NCBI GenBank assembly: GCA_017305835.1
Contig: JAFKJY010000084.1
Location: forward strand, 1 to 39,144
DNA from: Hyphomicrobiales bacterium
GTDB lineage: Bacteria > Pseudomonadota > Alphaproteobacteria > Rhizobiales > Rhizobiaceae
Direction of reading: 5' to 3'
Length of the DNA stretch: 39,144 nucleotides
Shown: in pieces, positions 33,351 through 39,144 of the stretch
How the letters are laid out: every line of letters begins with the position of its first letter
How positions within the stretch are numbered: position 1 is the stretch's first letter
Notes under the pieces: generated by a model
What the model was told of the DNA's origin: nothing
Seen by the model: only the letters and a program-made list of their open reading frames with translations
Database searches by the model: none
Program-made: the position numbers and the translations under genes

Positions 33351-34597
33351 CCCCTGAAGACGTGGAGGTGGAAGCCGCCATAGATGGAGGAACGGTCGCG
33401 CGCATGCAGCGCCCGCGACTCGGCCTCGCGGTAGTCCCAGCGCGCCAGCACCGCGGCATCCACCCGGCCCGGCAGCAGGTTCTCGGCCGCCGCCGTGCGG
33501 AAGATGACGCGGGCGCCGGGGGCGGCCGTGCGCGTGATCTCGCGCCACAGCGCGTCGAGCTGGGCGTCCGACATCCAGTCCTGCGCGTCGAGCAGCGCGA
33601 TGCGGTCGACCGAGCCGGCGGGCCTGGCGGCCAGCAGCTCCGTCACCGAGACGTTGTCGATCGAGATGCGGCCGACGCGGGCGCGCAGCGCCGCGTGGTT
33701 CTCGCACCGCAGATAAGGCGGCAGCGGGCCGTCCATGCCGGCGGCATAGCCGCGGCCGAAGGCCTGCCAGGCGAAATAATTGTCGGCGAGCGGGAAGCCG
33801 CAGGCGAGCCGTTCGAGCCGCGCCCGCAGCACCTGCGCCATGTCGCCACCGCCGACCAGCACGTCGTATTGCTGCGGCGGGATGCCGAGGCCGAACAGCG
33901 AGGATTTGCGCGCCGTCGCCCAGCGCACCAGCCGCTTCTCGAACAGCGGCGCCAGCACCTCGTCGAAGATGCGGCGCTGCTCCTGCGGCGTGCGGGCGGC
34001 GAGCAGCCGGCGCGGGTCGACGCCGTGCAGCCGCGCCACCGCGTGGCTCCAGCCGATGAAGCGGCCGAGCAGGCCGGTTCGGTAGAGCCCGCGGGCGAAC
34101 GCCGAGATGCGGCGGCGGCCCGAGAGCGTGCGGCCCTCCCACCAAGCTCGGCTCTGCGGGTCGAGCAGCGGCCGCACATGCCGCTCATAGGCGTCGAGAT
34201 TGGCCGGGTCGGCGCCGTGCCCGTAGAAGCGGAAGAAGGCGCCGTGGTCGGGCAGGCCGGCGAGCGCCGCGAATTTCAGGCGGTTGAAGGCGATGTGGGC
34301 GGGGTTGAGGTCGACCGTCTCGACGCGGGCCGGGTCGGCGACCAGGTAGGAGAGCGCGTTGCAGCCGCCCGAGGCGATGGCGACGACGTGGTGGCCCGGC
34401 CCGATCTCCAGCGCCTCCATGTCGACCTCCGGGTCTTCCCAGATCTGCGCGTAGACGAGGCCGTGGAAGAGGCGGGCGAAGACGTATTCGCGCAGGCCGG
34501 CCGCCGTCAGCAGCGAGCCGCGGCGCACCGCCTCGTCGAGCCGCATGCCGGCGCTGCGGCGTCGCGGCTGGAATTCGGCTGTTGCGGTGGCGTTCAT
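33347..34597 (-). CDS. btaA: SAM:diacylglycerol 3-amino-3-carboxypropyltransferase BtaA
   Basis: The product is 416 residues, standard for BtaA. GGAGGAGG precedes the ATG at 34597. Family motifs are YAQIWEDPEVDMEAL, VVAIASGGCNALSYL, VDLNPAHIAFNRLK, LADNYFAWQAFGRGY and LLDAQDWMSDAQLDALWREI. It transfers the 3-amino-3-carboxypropyl group of SAM to diacylglycerol, the first step of DGTS synthesis. It sits between plcP, which can supply diacylglycerol from phospholipid, and btaB, which finishes the head group. The operon order plcP-btaA-btaB mirrors the order of the pathway. Confidence 0.93.
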   Translation of the reverse strand: MNATATAEFQPRRRSAGMRLDEAVRRGSLLTAAGLREYVFARLFHGLVYAQIWEDPEVDMEALEIGPGHHVVAIASGGCNALSYLVADPARVETVDLNPAHIAFNRLKFAALAGLPDHGAFFRFYGHGADPANLDAYERHVRPLLDPQSRAWWEGRTLSGRRRISAFARGLYRTGLLGRFIGWSHAVARLHGVDPRRLLAARTPQEQRRIFDEVLAPLFEKRLVRWATARKSSLFGLGIPPQQYDVLVGGGDMAQVLRARLERLACGFPLADNYFAWQAFGRGYAAGMDGPLPPYLRCENHAALRARVGRISIDNVSVTELLAARPAGSVDRIALLDAQDWMSDAQLDALWREITRTAAPGARVIFRTAAAENLLPGRVDAAVLARWDYREAESRALHARDRSSIYGGFHLHVFRG

Positions 34598-34637
34598 CGT
34601 CGGGACCTCCTCCGGGAAAGGGCGCCGCGCCTGCCGC

Positions 34638-35477
34638 TCAGGCCGCGCGCCGCCAGGGCCGTCCGATCGCGATCGCCGCCCGGCTGGCATTGAGCGTGCG
34701 GCTCTGCGCCGGCCAGGCGATGATCTCCATGCGGCCGTCCTCGTGCTCGACGACGGCCGTGCAGCTTTCGACCCAGTCGCCGGTGTTGATGTAGGTGAAG
34801 CCGTCGAAGTCGCGCATGGCGGCGCAATGGATGTGGCCGCAGATGACGCCGTCGACCGCGTGGCGCGCGGCCTCGGCGGCCAGCACCTCCTCGTAGCGGC
34901 CGATATAGCTGACGGCGTTCTTGACCTTCAGCTTGGCCCAGGCCGACAGCGACCAGTAGGTGAAGCCGAGCCTGCGGCGCATCCAGTTGATGCGGATCGA
35001 CAGCGCCAGCGCGATCTCGTAGGCCCAGTCGCCGAGATAGGCGAGCCACTTGGCGTGGCGCACCACCATGTCGAACACGTCGCCGTGGATGACGAGGTAG
35101 CGCCGGCCGTCGGCGGCCTCGTGCACCGCCGTCTCGCAGACCTCGATGCCGCCGAAATGGGTGCCGTAGAAGCCGCGCAGGAACTCGTCGTGGTTGCCGG
35201 GCACGTAGACGACGCGGGTGCCCTTGCGCGCCTTGCGCAGCAGCTTCTGAACCACGTCGTTGTGGGATTGCGGCCAGTACCAGGCCGAGCGCAGCCGCCA
35301 GCCGTCGACGATGTCGCCGACGAGGTAGATGGTCTGCGCCTCGCATTCGCGCAGGAACTCCAGCAGCGCGTCGGCCTGCGCGCCGCGCGTGCCGAGATGC
35401 AGGTCCGAGATGAACAGGCTGCGGTAGCGCCGGGTCCCGGCTGGTTCGCTCGAATCGCTGGTCTGTCCCGTCGTCAT
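34638..35477 (-). CDS. plcP: PlcP-like metallophosphoesterase (phospholipase C for lipid remodelling)
   Basis: The product is 279 residues. All calcineurin-like metal motifs are present: SDLHLGTRG, GDIVDGW, VPGNHDEFLRG, VIHGDVFD and GHIHCAAMRD. The fold is that of LpxH (UDP-2,3-diacylglucosamine hydrolase), and automated annotation would often say so. Alphaproteobacteria usually use LpxI for that step, while S. meliloti PlcP belongs to this family and cleaves phosphatidylcholine under phosphate starvation. The Pho box 24 bp upstream and the 40-bp gap to btaA favour PlcP. The ATG at 35477 is used because the longer GTG start would overlap the Pho box. Confidence 0.8.
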   Translation of the reverse strand: MTTGQTSDSSEPAGTRRYRSLFISDLHLGTRGAQADALLEFLRECEAQTIYLVGDIVDGWRLRSAWYWPQSHNDVVQKLLRKARKGTRVVYVPGNHDEFLRGFYGTHFGGIEVCETAVHEAADGRRYLVIHGDVFDMVVRHAKWLAYLGDWAYEIALALSIRINWMRRRLGFTYWSLSAWAKLKVKNAVSYIGRYEEVLAAEAARHAVDGVICGHIHCAAMRDFDGFTYINTGDWVESCTAVVEHEDGRMEIIAWPAQSRTLNASRAAIAIGRPWRRAA

Positions 35478-35500
35478 GCGCAGCCTTTGAACAGGCGCCC

Positions 35501-35518
35501 ATGACACGCGAATGACGG
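35501..35518 (-). promoter_or_regulatory. Pho box upstream of plcP-btaA-btaB
   Basis: On the minus strand it reads CCGTCAT-TCGC-GTGTCAT: two 7-mers, each one mismatch from the consensus CTGTCAT, at the canonical 4-bp spacing. It lies 24 bp before the plcP ATG, so the transcript leader would be very short. PhoB activation in phosphate limitation is expected from known rhizobial lipid remodelling. Confidence 0.75.
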
Positions 35519-35540
35519 CGGGCGAGGGCCGGCAGGGCCC

Positions 35541-35574
35541 CGAAAAGGAAAAGGCCCGGATCGCTCCGGGCCTT
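35541..35574 (-). terminator. Rho-independent terminator of dnaK
   Basis: Perfect 10-bp arms AAGGCCCGGA/TCCGGGCCTT around a TCGC loop, followed on the minus strand by a T-rich tail (TTCCTTTTCG). It lies 26 bp after the dnaK stop and separates dnaK from the Pho-controlled operon. Confidence 0.85.
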
Positions 35575-35599
35575 CCTGTGTTCCTGCTGCGCGTTCGTG

Positions 35600-37516
<1,917 letters not shown>

Positions 37517-37636
37517 TGTCTTCTCTCCGTCTAGGCAGGCTTTCAAGGACCCGATCCCGGCGTTCCGGCGAAAGCCCCCGTTCACACGAAATTCCGCCTC
37601 ACCAGCCTGCTTCGGCCGGATTGCGGTGTCGCGGCG

Positions 37637-37666
37637 TATATAAGAAGCACCATTTTGCCGCGCAAG
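37637..37666 (-). promoter_or_regulatory. Candidate RpoH (sigma-32) promoter of dnaK
   Basis: On the minus strand, CTTG (37663-37666) is followed after 18 bp by CTTATATA (37637-37644), close to the alphaproteobacterial heat-shock promoter pattern (CTTG with a -10 of the CYTAT type). It lies about 120 bp before the dnaK ATG. Confidence 0.6.
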
Positions 37667-37782
37667 TCGGCGCGAGGCGGCGTTCCGCGATTCTCCGCGG
37701 CGCGGCAGGCGCGATCCGGGCCGCTTCCGTACGGCACAGAAAGCCTCTAGTCTCGCTGCCGTGCGGAGCGGCGGAAACCTGC

Positions 37783-39144
37783 GTGGCGGGCGTGAAGGTA
37801 AGGACACCGGTTGCGGCGCTGGGGCTGGCCCTCGCGCTCTTCCTGCTGATCTTCGTGATCGGCGGCCTGTCGGTCTGGCAGGGCTACCGTGATTCGCTCG
37901 AGCGCGGCGAGCAGCGCGCCGCGGTGGCCGCCCATACGGTCGCCGCGCATTTCCAGTGGATCGTCGAGGCGAGCCGCCAGGCCCTGCGGCGCATCGACGA
38001 CACGCTGGATTTCCGCCCCGCGCTCTGGAACACCAGCGGCATCGGCGACATAAGCGGCGCCATCGCCGGCCTTCCCGACACGGTGGAGGTCCGCGTCTTC
38101 GACGCGCAGGGGCAGGAGGTGCTGACCACCAATCCCAGCGCCGGCGAGCTCAGCGTCGGCGACCGCAGCTATTTCATGGAGCTGCGCGACGGCCAGTCCT
38201 TCGTGATCTCGCCGCTTCTGGTCGACCGCGTCACCGGCAGGCACAGCTTCGTCGTCGCGCAGCGGCTGGAGCGCAACCGCGCCTTCGCGGGCATCGCTGC
38301 GATCGTCATCCCGTCAGACCTGATCTCGGGGTTCTGGGCCTCGCTGGGGCTGGGGCAGGATTCCACCGCCAGCATCATCCGCGACGACGGCTGGATCGTC
38401 GCGCGCCACCCCGCCCTCGGCGAATCCATCAACATCGCCAACAGCCCCCTGTTCACGCGACTGCTTCCGAAGGCGCCGGCCGGCTCCTACCGCTCGCCGG
38501 CCTCGCCGGCCGACGGGATGGCCCGGCTGGTCGGCTACTACCGCGTTCCGCACGCGCCGCTGGTGGCGATCGCCTCCGTCTCGACCTACACGACGCTCGC
38601 CGAGTTCAGGACGCGCCTGCGCCGCTCGGCGATCGCCGGTGTGCCGCTGCTGCTCGGCCTGCTCGGCTTCGCCTGGTGGGTGGCGCGGCTGCTGGCCACC
38701 GACGAGCGCCGGCGCACCGAGATCGAGCAGGCGCTGGAGCAGAACCGGCTCCTGCTGCGCGAGGTGCACCACCGCGTGAAGAACAACCTGCAGACGGTGG
38801 CCTCGCTGGTGCGCCTGCAGCCGATGGCGCCGGAGGCCAGGCGCGACCTCTCCGACCGCATCGCGGCGATGGCCTCCGTGCACGAGCAGATCTACCGCTC
38901 GAACCGGTTCGGCGACGTCCAGCTCGACGGCTACCTCGAAAACATCGCGCGCAGCGTCGCCTCCGGCTACGACAGCAAGGTCGAAATCGTCTTCCGCGGG
39001 CATGACGTCGCCATCGATCCCGACCGCGCGATGATCCTCGGCCTGATCGTCACTGAGCTGGTCTCCAACTCCATCAAGCATGCTTTTCCGGACGGAAGGC
39101 CCGGCGAGATCCTGATCGAGCTGGAGCGCGGCGAGGACGGCAAG
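37783..39144 (+). CDS. HisKA_2-family sensor histidine kinase with extracytoplasmic sensor (3' end beyond the window)
   Basis: The frame is open for 454 codons to the window edge. The likely start is GTG 37783 (an in-frame GTG at 37792 is an alternative). A membrane helix ([19 protein letters not shown], about residues 10-30) is followed by a periplasmic PDC/Cache-like sensor (about 35-270; [54 protein letters not shown]). A second helix follows at about 285-305 ([18 protein letters not shown]). The phosphoacceptor is His329 in [20 protein letters not shown], the HisKA_2 pattern, and the ATPase N-box is [15 protein letters not shown] (about 425). The ligand is unknown. It is divergent from dnaK. 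The kinase G-box lies outside. Confidence 0.85.
   Translation, partial: MAGVKVRTPVAALGLALALFLLIFVIGGLSVWQGYRDSLERGEQRAAVAAHTVAAHFQWIVEASRQALRRIDDTLDFRPALWNTSGIGDISGAIAGLPDTVEVRVFDAQGQEVLTTNPSAGELSVGDRSYFMELRDGQSFVISPLLVDRVTGRHSFVVAQRLERNRAFAGIAAIVIPSDLISGFWASLGLGQDSTASIIRDDGWIVARHPALGESINIANSPLFTRLLPKAPAGSYRSPASPADGMARLVGYYRVPHAPLVAIASVSTYTTLAEFRTRLRRSAIAGVPLLLGLLGFAWWVARLLATDERRRTEIEQALEQNRLLLREVHHRVKNNLQTVASLVRLQPMAPEARRDLSDRIAAMASVHEQIYRSNRFGDVQLDGYLENIARSVASGYDSKVEIVFRGHDVAIDPDRAMILGLIVTELVSNSIKHAFPDGRPGEILIELERGEDGK

Noticed and set aside
34638..35477. lpxH (UDP-2,3-diacylglucosamine hydrolase)
   Set aside because: The fold fits, but the Pho box, operon with btaAB and the usual use of LpxI in alphaproteobacteria favour a PlcP role. 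It is kept as the main alternative.
37956..39005. Long alternative plus-strand frame at the right end
   Set aside because: It is out of frame with the sensor kinase, very rich in Arg/Pro/Gly, and has no conserved motif; the kinase frame carries all HisKA_2 motifs.

Overview
The window is high-GC DNA that reads as an alphaproteobacterial chromosome, most likely Hyphomicrobiales (Rhizobiales) near Mesorhizobium, Phyllobacterium or Brucella. This is inferred from protein families: a rhizobial-type PmtA beside dnaJ, BtaA/BtaB with a PlcP-like enzyme, a BTLCP protease, a HisKA_2 sensor kinase and SorC-family regulators. No rRNA, tRNA or CRISPR array was found.

Left edge (1-1890): accessory DNA. 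It holds a long perfect inverted repeat, a pair of 21-bp direct repeats that look like transposon-end repeats, a DUF3489 gene, two tiny translationally coupled genes and a rho-independent terminator. From 1.83 to 6.6 kb lies an operon for a COG4091-type NAD(P)-dependent dehydrogenase followed by the E1-alpha, E1-beta and E2 subunits of an acetoin/pyruvate-type 2-oxo acid dehydrogenase complex. E1-alpha carries one in-frame TAA in an otherwise intact frame. E2 carries two in-frame copies of a short palindromic repeat, one in each interdomain linker. No E3 gene is present.

6.6-10.7 kb: two unrecognised genes on the minus strand, a SorC regulator, a small unrecognised gene, and a second SorC regulator that is divergent from the next operon. 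10.85-16.5 kb: a tightly packed operon of an Fe3+/sugar-phosphate-type ABC importer (binding protein, fused permease, ATPase), a metallo-beta-lactamase hydrolase and a SurE-type nucleotidase. The gene content suggests uptake and breakdown of a phosphorylated compound. An 11-bp motif at the operon promoter is also found, with one mismatch, at the promoter of the dehydrogenase operon.

16.5-30.5 kb: mostly housekeeping genes. These are an RlpA-like protein, an SMP-30 lactonase, a GGDEF-EAL protein, a three-gene glycosyl-transfer cluster (membrane glycosyltransferase, GtrA, GT2), gshB, a YifB/ComM ATPase, a BTLCP protease, an intracellular PHA depolymerase, a DUF1330 protein, pyrF, an FMN reductase and pmtA.

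30.5-39.1 kb: dnaJ and dnaK, split by about 3.9 kb. The DNA between them holds a divergent alpha/beta hydrolase and a plcP-btaA-btaB operon headed by a good Pho box. With pmtA next to dnaJ, the neighbourhood contains genes to make phosphatidylcholine, to cleave it under phosphate starvation and to replace it with the phosphorus-free betaine lipid DGTS. The window ends inside a HisKA_2-family sensor kinase.
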